Source: Candidatus Eiseniibacteriota bacterium | GTDB taxonomy: Bacteria > JAFGKV01 | Direction of reading: 5' to 3' | NCBI GenBank assembly: GCA_025453925.1 | Contig: JALOPK010000149.1 | Coordinates: forward strand, 1-7,891 | Length of the DNA stretch: 7,891 nt | Shown here: piece after piece, positions 1 through 6,497 of the stretch | Numbering within the stretch: position 1 is the stretch's first letter | How the letters are laid out: the number at the start of each line of letters is the position of its first letter | Notes under the pieces: generated by a model | The model's input: the letters and a program-made list of their open reading frames with translations, nothing else | The model's database searches: none | What the model was told of the DNA's origin: nothing | Program-made: the position numbers and the translations under genes

Positions 1-1334
1 GCCAACGCGGTGACCAGCTCCCGTGCCACCAGATCGTAGTACGATCCCGCCGGATGCGGGTCGAACGGCACGAGTTGCTCCGGCCGCGGGGGGGAGATCC
101 CTCGGCTCGCGAGGTCAATGACGTGTATGCCGTATGCTGCCAGCGAGTCGGCCATTGCGCGCGTCTGCGGGTCGCCGAACGGCCAGATGAACACCACGAA
201 GGATCCTTCGAACTGGCGCCGGTACTCCATCGAGGACCGCCGCACCACCGACAGCAGCGTCTTCCATCCCCCGGGACTCGCCCCGGTGATCCGATCCATC
301 CGCCGTGCGAGGTAGTCCAAAGTCGGCGATGATCTGAGAAGCCTGAAGCAGGCCATCCGCCGTGGCTGGGACCCTGCGAAGGATCCGACTCGTTGCGGCG
401 TTCCGTCCTTTATCTCGTATCGGGGGAATTGCTCGCCCCATGCCGTGGCCGAGTATGATCCGTTCACCCGTCGGACGTGATCCGGGATAACGCCGTAGAC
501 CATCAGCCCTCTGGTCTGCGGCACCTGACTCGCCAGTTCACCTGACTCCAGAAGAGCCAGCATCTGCTGGGGCCCCCAGCCGATGAAGCCGTAGTTGTAC
601 ACGGCGATCCCCGCAGTCAATCTCGCGAAATGGGCGGGGAGCGTCTGATCATCCGCGACGTTCTCCCCGAATGTGCAGGAGTTGCCCATGAAGATGGTGT
701 GGCTGACCGGTGTGTCGGCCGGGTCCTCGGGAGTGTGTCGACGTCCGAACCGGTCGAAGCTGCACGATACCTGATAGATGCGATTGCGGTTGCGCCAGCA
801 CGCGATGGAAACGGTGGTGTCGGCAAGCGGGCGGTATCCGAGCATCGAGTCGGAGCGCCAGTAGCGCGGGGGATGCTTCTCGAGAATCACCGCGGGGGTT
901 GGGGATCGCCAGAGCATGTCGGCCGCCGAGATGAAACCCAAGAGCAGGGACACCGAGAGGCATGGCCCGGCGAAGACCCCGCCCCCGGCGTCGATGGTCG
1001 CGCTGAGCGCCAGGACCAGGAGCAGCTGAACACGGGGCAGAAGACTGTGGTGATCGTAGCAGAGCGTCAGGTAGAGGAGAGGGAGCCAGCAGGCATACCG
1101 TGCCATCGTCGCAGGGGTCGAGGGGAGGCGTCGACGGGTCGCTTCCGCAATGCCGAGCGCGACGCCCGAGTACACCAGCAGGATGACCGTGGCCGCGGAA
1201 ACTCGCCAATCCTGCCCCCGCATCCTTGCCCCGGCGATGTTCGCCACCCAGGCCAGGGTGGTCATTGGATACAGGTAGGGCCACCGCATGGACAGATTCC
1301 CGATAGGTGGGGCGTTCGACGTAGTGTCGACCAT
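1..1334 (-). CDS. Membrane-anchored SGNH/GDSL-type hydrolase, 3' end cut by window edge
   Basis: This open frame has no stop from 1334 to the window edge; 444 residues are visible. Residues about 20-140 hold four or five hydrophobic segments, for example VSAATVILLVYSGVALGI and VQLLLVLALSATIDA. A soluble domain follows. It has an SGNH block I-like motif FMGNSCTFGENV (candidate nucleophile Ser219), a conserved-looking NYGFIGWGPQQMLALLE stretch, and a late FDPHPAG motif (Asp425, His427) that fits the block V catalytic Asp/His. The canonical GDS is GNS here. Such domains are esterases or acyl/acetyl transferases, often acting on lipids or envelope glycans; the substrate here is unknown. The protein probably ends soon after the window, since block V is normally near the C-terminus. 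The start is uncertain: ATG 1334 has no clear ribosome binding site, and ATG at 1289 or 1265 are alternatives. Opposite-strand frames give arginine-rich, unrecognisable protein. Confidence 0.85.
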   Translation of the reverse strand, partial: MVDTTSNAPPIGNLSMRWPYLYPMTTLAWVANIAGARMRGQDWRVSAATVILLVYSGVALGIAEATRRRLPSTPATMARYACWLPLLYLTLCYDHHSLLPRVQLLLVLALSATIDAGGGVFAGPCLSVSLLLGFISAADMLWRSPTPAVILEKHPPRYWRSDSMLGYRPLADTTVSIACWRNRNRIYQVSCSFDRFGRRHTPEDPADTPVSHTIFMGNSCTFGENVADDQTLPAHFARLTAGIAVYNYGFIGWGPQQMLALLESGELASQVPQTRGLMVYGVIPDHVRRVNGSYSATAWGEQFPRYEIKDGTPQRVGSFAGSQPRRMACFRLLRSSPTLDYLARRMDRITGASPGGWKTLLSVVRRSSMEYRRQFEGSFVVFIWPFGDPQTRAMADSLAAYGIHVIDLASRGISPPRPEQLVPFDPHPAGSYYDLVARELVTAL

Positions 1335-1418
1335 GACCGCGCGCGAATCTGGCAGACTCGTGCTGTCAGTGCCGGCAGAGAACTCAGACGTGCATCGGCG
1401 ACGGGGAGAGGGAATGCA
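1335..1418 (-). other. Spacer between tRNA-Cys and the SGNH gene, no terminator seen
   Basis: About 84 bases separate the CCA end of tRNA-Cys from the first candidate start of the SGNH hydrolase gene. I find no GC hairpin followed by a T run and no convincing -35/-10 pair. Transcripts started at the tRNA promoter could therefore read into the hydrolase gene, unless a factor-dependent terminator or a weak promoter lies here. This is inference from absence of signals. Confidence 0.4.
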
Positions 1419-1493
1419 TGGAGGCGGCACCCGGATTCGAACCGGGGGATAAAGGATTTGCAGTCCTCTGCCTTACCACTTGGCTATGCCGCC
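1419..1493 (-). tRNA. tRNA-Cys (anticodon GCA)
   Basis: The full cloverleaf can be folded on the minus strand. The acceptor stem is GGCGGCA with TGCCGCC, and the discriminator base is U73, the usual cysteine identity base. The D arm is GCC/GGC. The anticodon arm is GAGGA-CTGCAAA-TCCTT with GCA in the loop. The T arm is CCCGG/CCGGG around TTCGAAT. The 3' CCA is encoded at 1419-1421; without it the gene is 1422-1493. It follows tRNA-Gly after a 4-base spacer, so the two are surely processed from one transcript. Confidence 0.97.
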
Positions 1494-1497
1494 GCAC

Positions 1498-1573
1498 TGG
1501 AGCGGGAGACGGGACTCGAACCCGCGACAGTCACGTTGGCAACGTGAAGCTCTACCAACTGAGCTACTCCCGC
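1498..1573 (-). tRNA. tRNA-Gly (anticodon GCC)
   Basis: The cloverleaf folds completely on the minus strand. The acceptor stem is GCGGGAG with CTCCCGC, with discriminator U73 and an encoded CCA at 1498-1500. The D arm is GCTC/GAGC. The anticodon arm is TCACG-TTGCCAA-CGTGA with GCC in the loop. The T arm is GCGGG/CCCGT around TTCGAGT. It reads GGC and GGU codons. It is the first gene of a two-tRNA unit, starting about 15 bases after the predicted transcription start of a strong promoter. Confidence 0.97.
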
Positions 1574-1595
1574 TTGTGCGATTCGTATCCGACGC

Positions 1596-1624
1596 AGTAT
1601 AGGATGCTCCCTCGCGCCGGTCAA
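1596..1624 (-). promoter_or_regulatory. Sigma70-type promoter of the tRNA-Gly/tRNA-Cys unit
   Basis: On the minus strand TTGACC (1624-1619) is followed by exactly 17 bases and then TATACT (1601-1596), each close to the bacterial -35 and -10 consensus. The likely start of transcription is around 1588. The stretch just after the -10 box, GCGTCGG, is GC-rich. Such discriminators are typical of stable-RNA promoters under stringent (ppGpp) control in well-studied bacteria; that regulation is inferred here. The -35 box contains the TGA stop codon of comEC (1623-1621), so promoter and upstream gene share bases. Confidence 0.85.
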
Positions 1625-3834
1625 GGCCGACCGTGCTGCCGCCATGAGATCCTGCCGGCATCGCACTCGACGGTCACCGCGCCCTGACTGGTCGCGGCCA
1701 CGCGGTAGCCGGCGTGGGCCAGGTCGCGCAGGAGATCCTCCTCTCCCGGTGTGCCGCCGCCGACCACCACCAGGCGAGGCTTGGCCCTCCGGAGCAGGAG
1801 GTGGGAGGGGGCCATGTCCCGGGACGGTCCGATGTAGAGCACATCGGTCGACTCCACCGCCGCCCAGGTGGCGCACTGGGCATCGGAGCGCCAGCCGCCA
1901 TCTCCCGCAACCAGGACGCGAAGTCCGCACGCCCACCGGATGAGCAGCCCGTCCAGGGAGTGGCCTCCGGCGCCCAAGGGAGTCAAGGTGCATCGATCGC
2001 CGAGCGCGAGGCTCGGCATGTCGGACCACACGGACATGGCGACGCCGGAGTCGGTGGACGTCTCGCTCCCCGTCGGCACGACGGTCTGCGCAGCGGCGAG
2101 CATTTGGAGGAGAGTGTCCACCGCGGCCGAGCGTGCCGCACGGCCGCTGGTCGCACCCACGAGCCGCGCGCCATCGAAGCGGCGGAACCGCAGGTGGTCG
2201 CACGCAACGCGGGCGGCGGTCGCCGGCCGTCCCGCACCCGGGTCCAGAATGCCGATGATGCCAGGCTCCTCCGCCACCACGCAGTTGCCATGATGCACAT
2301 GGAGGAAGGTCACACGGTCCATGCCCGTCCATGGGTTCGCCATTGCCCACACCAGCCACGTAGACGCGACCAGCGCCGCACCCGCCAAAGCCGGTGTCAG
2401 CGGCCTCGACCACAGTCTACCCACGCGGGCCCCCACCACTGCGCCCCAGGCTAACGTCATCAACCACAGACGGTAATCGCCGAATGACAGAACGGAAAGC
2501 GGCAGCGCCGCAACGCCATCTGCCAGCGAGAGCAGCATCCCGGCGGTGAGTTCGGTGAGGCGTCCACACCAGGCAGCGAGGCTCGTCCACAGGATCTCGG
2601 CCAGCGAAGTCGCCATCGCCGCAGCGATCAGCACAGTCGAGAGGAACGCAGCCGGGACGTTGGCAAGGAGGCTGTAGGTCGGCCACTGTCGGAACCACCA
2701 CAGCAGGATGGGTAAGACCCCGAGCTGTGCGGACAAGGAGGTCAGCACCGATCCCGCGCACCATCGCAGGGGTCTCGGCCAACCGGCGATAGGTCGGAGC
2801 ATCGGCGGCATAAAGACCAGAATGCCCAGGGTCGCGCCGAATGACAACTGAAAGCCGGGATCCCACATCCAGCGCGGCTGCGCGATCAGAAGAACAATGC
2901 CCGCCAAACCGATGCTGTTGATGCCTTCGGCCCGCCGGCCGAGGACGAGCGCCAGCAGAACCGTCGCGCTCATTATGCCCGCCCGCAGCACCGGTGCGTA
3001 TGACCCCACAAGGAGGACATACCCTGACACCCCCAGCAGGGCGACGAGCGCAGGGTACCGGTGCCCTGGCAGCGCCACCGCGCCCAGTGCGTAGATGAGC
3101 GCGGCCACGATGCCAACGTGGAAGCCCGAAATGGAGAGGATGTGCACAATCCCCGCGTCGCGGAAACTCCCCATGGTATCCTGATCCAGCAGGTCTCGAA
3201 TCCCGATCAGCATGGCCACCGCCAAGGCCCCCTTCTCTCCCCTTGCCCTGCCGGACAGGGTGGTCGCGACATGGTCGCGGGCGGTTTCCCGAGCCGACCG
3301 TTCACCGGCATACCGGAGAAGCTCCCCGACCTGGCGTACCCAGAGCCGGCCGATGATGCCTCGCTGCCGGAGCAGGGAACTCCAGTCGGTCTCACCCGGA
3401 TTTGCCGGTGGAAGCAACGGACGCAATGATCCGGTCACCGCCAGGGTGTCACCCTGCTGGAGGCGCAGGCTCGTATCAGGAAAGAACGCGCGAACCGTAA
3501 GGCCGATCCGGCTATCGTCCAGATCGAGCAGTGCGAGATCGGTGGTCATATGCCGTTCCGTCAGCCGCGGGGGCGATGACGCGATGCCGCGAAGGGACAC
3601 TTCCTGAGCCCGCACGCTTTGCCCCACCTGATCGACCATGCGGGAAGGGACTCCCAACGCGGCCCCCGCGGCAACCAAAGCCAGCGCCAATCCCTTGTCT
3701 ACACGGGGCCACGGCAACAGAGGGAGAGCAAGCGCCGTCCCGGCGCTCAGCACGAGAATGAAGGGGGGAGAAGCGCGGGCGATGAGAAGGCCGAAAGCCA
3801 GGAGGATAAATGCCCGGAAAGCCGGCCGTCTCAC
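1621..3834 (-). CDS. comEC: ComEC/Rec2 DNA-uptake channel with degenerate MBL-like domain
   Basis: ComEC forms the inner-membrane channel that brings single-stranded DNA into the cell during natural transformation. With the GTG start at 3834 it has 737 residues, a normal length. N-terminal membrane helices are followed by an OB-like region (about 80-180). The polytopic competence domain comes next, with the signature HILSISGFHVGIVAAL near 235 and WDPGFQLSFGATLGI near 325. A C-terminal metallo-beta-lactamase-like domain covers about 508-737. That domain keeps LDPGAG (530) and AGDGG (643). However, the usual DVGQGD is HVHHGN, the HxDxDH metal motif is GATSGRAARS (about 560-569), and the usual HHGS is IGPSRD. 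It is therefore probably catalytically dead. I chose 3834 because GGAG lies 9 bases upstream and the first membrane helix follows at once. The frame is open up to ATG 4068; GTG 3900 is another option, overlapping the preceding gene by 29 bases. Confidence 0.93.
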   Translation of the reverse strand: MRRPAFRAFILLAFGLLIARASPPFILVLSAGTALALPLLPWPRVDKGLALALVAAGAALGVPSRMVDQVGQSVRAQEVSLRGIASSPPRLTERHMTTDLALLDLDDSRIGLTVRAFFPDTSLRLQQGDTLAVTGSLRPLLPPANPGETDWSSLLRQRGIIGRLWVRQVGELLRYAGERSARETARDHVATTLSGRARGEKGALAVAMLIGIRDLLDQDTMGSFRDAGIVHILSISGFHVGIVAALIYALGAVALPGHRYPALVALLGVSGYVLLVGSYAPVLRAGIMSATVLLALVLGRRAEGINSIGLAGIVLLIAQPRWMWDPGFQLSFGATLGILVFMPPMLRPIAGWPRPLRWCAGSVLTSLSAQLGVLPILLWWFRQWPTYSLLANVPAAFLSTVLIAAAMATSLAEILWTSLAAWCGRLTELTAGMLLSLADGVAALPLSVLSFGDYRLWLMTLAWGAVVGARVGRLWSRPLTPALAGAALVASTWLVWAMANPWTGMDRVTFLHVHHGNCVVAEEPGIIGILDPGAGRPATAARVACDHLRFRRFDGARLVGATSGRAARSAAVDTLLQMLAAAQTVVPTGSETSTDSGVAMSVWSDMPSLALGDRCTLTPLGAGGHSLDGLLIRWACGLRVLVAGDGGWRSDAQCATWAAVESTDVLYIGPSRDMAPSHLLLRRAKPRLVVVGGGTPGEEDLLRDLAHAGYRVAATSQGAVTVECDAGRISWRQHGRP

Positions 3835-3843
3835 GGACCGGTG

Positions 3844-3847
3844 CTCC
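3844..3847 (-). promoter_or_regulatory. Candidate ribosome binding site for comEC
   Basis: GGAG on the minus strand lies 9 bases before the GTG at 3834. The upstream alternatives, GTG 3900 and ATG 4068, lack a comparably placed purine-rich site and would overlap the 80-residue gene. The call depends on this short motif only. Confidence 0.4.
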
Positions 3848-3871
3848 GCACCCGCAGAGAAGGAGGCTTGG

Positions 3872-4114
3872 CTATCCCTCTCCGGTTCTTCGCCCACCAC
3901 GAGGGTTGAATGAGCCTTTGGGCCGATCCACGAAGGATCGAGCAACTGAAGAGGCGATCGAACCTGCGATGGCCACGGCAGCCATGTGCAGAAGGGCGAT
4001 TCCTTCGGGCACCCGCCCGAATCGGAGCGCGCAGAGGGCTCCGAGGCAGGCAAGCACGAATGCCGCAAGAACGAAGAGGCCGCGAACTCGCTTGAGAGTC
4101 GCGGCCACCTTCAT
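3872..4114 (-). CDS. Hypothetical small membrane protein, two predicted helices (80 aa)
   Basis: I do not recognise a family. The 80-residue protein has a short basic N-terminus (MKVAATLKRVRG), a hydrophobic segment at about 13-33 (LFVLAAFVLACLGALCALRF), a second at about 39-58 (IALLHMAAVAIAGSIASS), and a hydrophilic, basic, glycine/arginine-rich tail after residue 62. This looks like a helical hairpin in the inner membrane. It starts 24 bases after the slipin stop, with GGGGG 6 bases before the ATG. It ends 37 bases before the preferred comEC start, so it fits the operon. Against it: part of the DNA is also open in the comEC frame, which extends upstream to 4068. However, that extension (residues with many Ser/Pro/Cys) looks like out-of-frame translation, while this frame looks like a protein. 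A helper of slipin/NfeD or of ComEC is possible but unsupported. Confidence 0.65.
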   Translation of the reverse strand: MKVAATLKRVRGLFVLAAFVLACLGALCALRFGRVPEGIALLHMAAVAIAGSIASSVARSFVDRPKGSFNPRGGRRTGEG

Positions 4115-4138
4115 TGCCAGCCCCCGGAGTCGCGTGCG

Positions 4139-4909
4139 TTACGCCTTGACCGACGGGCCCTGGAGCTCGGCCATCTTCATGAATGGCTTCAACAAATCAA
4201 TGGGAATCGGGAACAAGGTCGTCGAGTTGTTCTCCGAGGCTATCTCTCGAAGGGTCTGCAGATACCGCAGTTGGAGCGCCGCGGGATGCTGGTCGATGAT
4301 GTCGGCAGCCTGACCAAGTTTCTCGGCAGCCTGGAATTCACCCTCCGAGTTGATGATCTTGGCGCGCCGTTCCCGCTCGGCCTCGGCCTGCTTGGCCATG
4401 GCTCGCTGCATGTCGGCAGGAAGATCGACATGCTTGACCTCCACGTTGGCGACTTTCACTCCCCAGGGTTCGGCATGTCGATCGAGAATCTCCTGGAGTT
4501 GGCTATTGATCTTGTCCCGTGCCGACAGGAGTTCGTCCAGTTCGGCCTGGCCGAGCACGCTCCGAAGCGTGGTCTGAGCGAGCTGACTCGTGGCATAGAG
4601 ATAGTCTTCGACCGCGACTATCGCCTTGGCCGGGTCGATCGCCCTGAAATAGACGACCGCGTTCACCTTCACAGAGACGTTGTCACGCGTGATCACATCT
4701 TGCGGTGGGACATCAAGCACGACAGTTCTGAGACTCACCTTGACCATCTTGTCAACGATGGGGATGAGGAGGATGAGTCCCGGGCCCCTGACTCCAACCA
4801 TTCTCCCCAAACGGAATATGACGCCGCGCTCATACTCCCGAAGGACACGCACGGAATTCCCAAAGATGAAAAGCGCAAGCAGGACGATGACGGTCATACT
4901 GTAAGGCAT
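4139..4909 (-). CDS. Slipin, stomatin-like SPFH domain membrane protein
   Basis: Slipins are prohibitin/stomatin relatives that oligomerise on the membrane and organise lipid domains. The 256-residue protein has one N-terminal membrane helix (about 5-17) and an SPFH domain (about 20-185), with family motifs such as [42 protein letters not shown] and [17 protein letters not shown] charged helical or coiled-coil stretch follows (about 165-200, [19 protein letters not shown]). Near the C-terminus lies a hydrophobic patch, [13 protein letters not shown], around 228-240. In the archaeal Pyrococcus horikoshii pair the NfeD-type protease PH1510 cleaves a C-terminal hydrophobic region of the stomatin homologue PH1511; this patch is the likely equivalent (inference). 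nfeD lies directly upstream with a 65-base gap. Start 4909 is chosen because GGAGG sits 8 bases upstream; the longer form from ATG 4951 adds 14 residues without a good binding site. Confidence 0.95.
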   Translation of the reverse strand: MPYSMTVIVLLALFIFGNSVRVLREYERGVIFRLGRMVGVRGPGLILLIPIVDKMVKVSLRTVVLDVPPQDVITRDNVSVKVNAVVYFRAIDPAKAIVAVEDYLYATSQLAQTTLRSVLGQAELDELLSARDKINSQLQEILDRHAEPWGVKVANVEVKHVDLPADMQRAMAKQAEAERERRAKIINSEGEFQAAEKLGQAADIIDQHPAALQLRYLQTLREIASENNSTTLFPIPIDLLKPFMKMAELQGPSVKA

Positions 4910-4917
4910 CGGCAAAA

Positions 4918-4922
4918 CCTCC
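4918..4922 (-). promoter_or_regulatory. Ribosome binding site that sets the slipin start
   Basis: GGAGG on the minus strand lies 8 bases before ATG 4909. It is the strongest Shine-Dalgarno match in the window and argues for the 256-residue slipin over the 270-residue form starting at 4951. Confidence 0.75.
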
Positions 4923-4974
4923 ATTTCAGCAACGTACCATGATGGCCCCAATTGGAGACAGGCACACCTTCGGG

Positions 4975-6243
4975 TCAGAAGCCGGATCGTCGAACCAGAA
5001 GCCTCATCCCTTCGACCTCCTTCACGATGATCTTGGCACCTGCTTCTATGGGCTCATCAGCCCCGGCAAACCAGAGCTCGCCGGCCAGGAAGACCTTGCC
5101 TTCCGGCGAAAGCGGCTCGATCACCTTGCCCACCATGCCCACGAGCCCTTCGGCCCCCGTGACTGGCCGTCTTCGCTGCGCCCGGATGCCCGCGCCTACC
5201 GCGAAGAGAAAGAAGCCCGCTGTGACCGCCACCGCAGGAATAATCACCGAAAGCGACACGCGATACACCTCCTCTGCACTGTCGAACAGCATGAGACTTC
5301 CTAATACGAGGGCCACGATCCCGCCGAGCGTCAGCAGGCCGTGGCTGGTGATCTTCACCTCGGCGAGGAAGAGGAGCATTCCGAATCCGATGAGGAGAAC
5401 TCCCACGTAGTTCACCGGCATCATCTGCATCGCGAAGAGCCCAACGAGGAGGAGAATGCCGCCCACGACTCCCGGGAGAATGCTCCCCGGATTGGAGAGC
5501 TCGAAGTAGAGGCCATAGAATCCGAGGATCATGAAGATGTAGGCGAGGTTCGGGTTGGCGAGCTGGTGCAGCAGCCGGTACCGAAGACTCATGGGTATCT
5601 CTTTCACGATGGCGTCCCTGGTGGCCAGCAGGCGCGTCGTGTCACCCAGCGCCACCGTGCGACCGTCCAGGAGGGTCAGAAGGCTGCCCCGGTCCCTTGC
5701 CACGAGGTCAATCACCCCCAGGGCCAGGGCCTCCTCGGCGGTCGCGGATACGCTTTCGCGCACCGAGTTCTCATACCACGCGGCGTTTCGGCCCCGCTGC
5801 GACGCAAGGCCCCGGATCTGAGCGGCCGCGTCGTTCTCAGCCTTGCCGGACATGACGCTGTCCATGGCGCCGCCGATGCCGACGGGGTGCGCCGCGCCCA
5901 GGTGGGTTCCAGGGGACATTGCCACGACGTGAGAGGCCGCGCAGATGAACGCCCCTGCGCTGGCTGCCCTTGCTCCCGCAGGAGTGACATGCACCACCAC
6001 GGGGACCCGCGCGTTCAATATGGCTCCCGTGATGACCCGCATGGACTCCATCAGACCGCCGGGCGTATCCAGCTCCAGCACCAGCAGCTCGGCCGGCGCG
6101 GCTTCCGCTCTTTCGATGGATGCGGTGACATACCGGGCCGTGGCCGGATCTATGGCGCCGTCCACCCGAGCAACAAGAACGGTCGCGGCATGGGACGCCG
6201 CGCACATCACCATCAGCACACACCCGCTCCGCCACGCTCTCAT
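4975..6243 (-). CDS. nfeD: NfeD long form: membrane-bound ClpP-class serine protease
   Basis: The 422-residue protein has all three parts of long NfeD (NfeD1b) proteins. A signal peptide ([20 protein letters not shown]) precedes a ClpP/crotonase-fold protease domain (about 22-215) with [18 protein letters not shown] (nucleophile Ser95) and MSGKAEND (general base Lys134). These match Ser97 and Lys138 of the characterised Pyrococcus PH1510 protease. Five hydrophobic segments follow (about 232-352), including [26 protein letters not shown]-terminal NfeD OB-fold covers about 362-422 ([20 protein letters not shown]). The protease domain should face the periplasm or cell exterior and the OB-fold the cytoplasm. 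It sits just before the slipin gene, the standard arrangement for a protease and its SPFH partner. The ATG is 2 bases after the stop of the 83-residue gene (TGATCATG), with GGAAGG 10 bases upstream, so translational coupling is likely. Confidence 0.96.
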   Translation of the reverse strand: MRAWRSGCVLMVMCAASHAATVLVARVDGAIDPATARYVTASIERAEAAPAELLVLELDTPGGLMESMRVITGAILNARVPVVVHVTPAGARAASAGAFICAASHVVAMSPGTHLGAAHPVGIGGAMDSVMSGKAENDAAAQIRGLASQRGRNAAWYENSVRESVSATAEEALALGVIDLVARDRGSLLTLLDGRTVALGDTTRLLATRDAIVKEIPMSLRYRLLHQLANPNLAYIFMILGFYGLYFELSNPGSILPGVVGGILLLVGLFAMQMMPVNYVGVLLIGFGMLLFLAEVKITSHGLLTLGGIVALVLGSLMLFDSAEEVYRVSLSVIIPAVAVTAGFFLFAVGAGIRAQRRRPVTGAEGLVGMVGKVIEPLSPEGKVFLAGELWFAGADEPIEAGAKIIVKEVEGMRLLVRRSGF

Positions 6244-6245
6244 GA

Positions 6246-6497
6246 TCAGAAGACCTTCCGTCCCCCCCCAACAATCCCGTTGAGGGCCTCCTTGAAGTAG
6301 TCGGTTGTGCTCACGACGTCCTCGGGGAGAGATTCACGGTATCGCCCGTACGCTTCGAGCACCACCACCCCCAAGCGCGCCGGGAGGTTTCCCTCCTGGA
6401 GCCCCTTCTGGATCTGCTCCTCGTTGCTCAGAGCAACCTCCAGCGCCAGCCACCGGGCCAACAACCGGGCACCCTGGTGGATAAGGTCTTCAGCCAT
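6246..6497 (-). CDS. Hypothetical small helical protein between accC and nfeD (83 aa)
   Basis: I do not recognise the family. The 83-residue protein ([25 protein letters not shown] at the start) looks soluble and mostly alpha-helical. It has an amphipathic N-terminal helix, a central [30 protein letters not shown] and a [10 protein letters not shown] helix, then a Gly-rich basic end. No signal peptide or membrane helix is seen. The ATG at 6497 overlaps the accC end by 8 bases, with GGGGAG 5 bases upstream, and the stop is 2 bases before nfeD, so it is tightly coupled on both sides. The frame is open to ATG 6557, but that extension lies inside accC and is unlikely. An 8-base G run near the 3' end is a weak point for frame errors. 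Its place suggests a partner of biotin carboxylase or of NfeD; no function can be assigned. Confidence 0.75.
   Translation of the reverse strand: MAEDLIHQGARLLARWLALEVALSNEEQIQKGLQEGNLPARLGVVVLEAYGRYRESLPEDVVSTTDYFKEALNGIVGGGRKVF

Noticed and set aside
197-210. Perfect 14-base palindrome CGAAGGATCCTTCG, with partial copies at 377 and 3931
   Set aside because: It lies inside the SGNH coding frame. The other copies are only 9-10 bases, irregularly spaced and also in coding DNA, so chance is the simplest explanation.
649-1284. Minus-strand 211-codon frame
   Set aside because: It is an alternate frame of the SGNH gene; the product is Arg/His/Pro-rich and lacks the motifs seen in the true frame.
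630-1547. Plus-strand open frame of 305 codons
   Set aside because: It runs antisense to the SGNH gene and through both tRNAs, has a low-complexity Arg/Gly/His-rich product, and shows no recognisable motif.
1484-2413. Minus-strand 309-codon frame
   Set aside because: It is a shadow of the comEC 3' end that continues into the tRNA genes; composition is Arg/Gly-rich. I checked whether it could hold the missing HxDxDH motif of ComEC through a frameshift and saw none.
3986-4942. Plus-strand 318-codon frame
   Set aside because: It is antisense to slipin, and its His/Asp/Leu-rich composition is typical of the complement of a conserved gene.
4910-4974. Possible promoter between nfeD and slipin
   Set aside because: No convincing -35/-10 pair is visible in the 65-base gap; only the slipin ribosome binding site stands out.
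5341-6300. Plus-strand 319-codon frame
   Set aside because: It is antisense to nfeD; the Glu/His/Arg-rich product has no domain signal.
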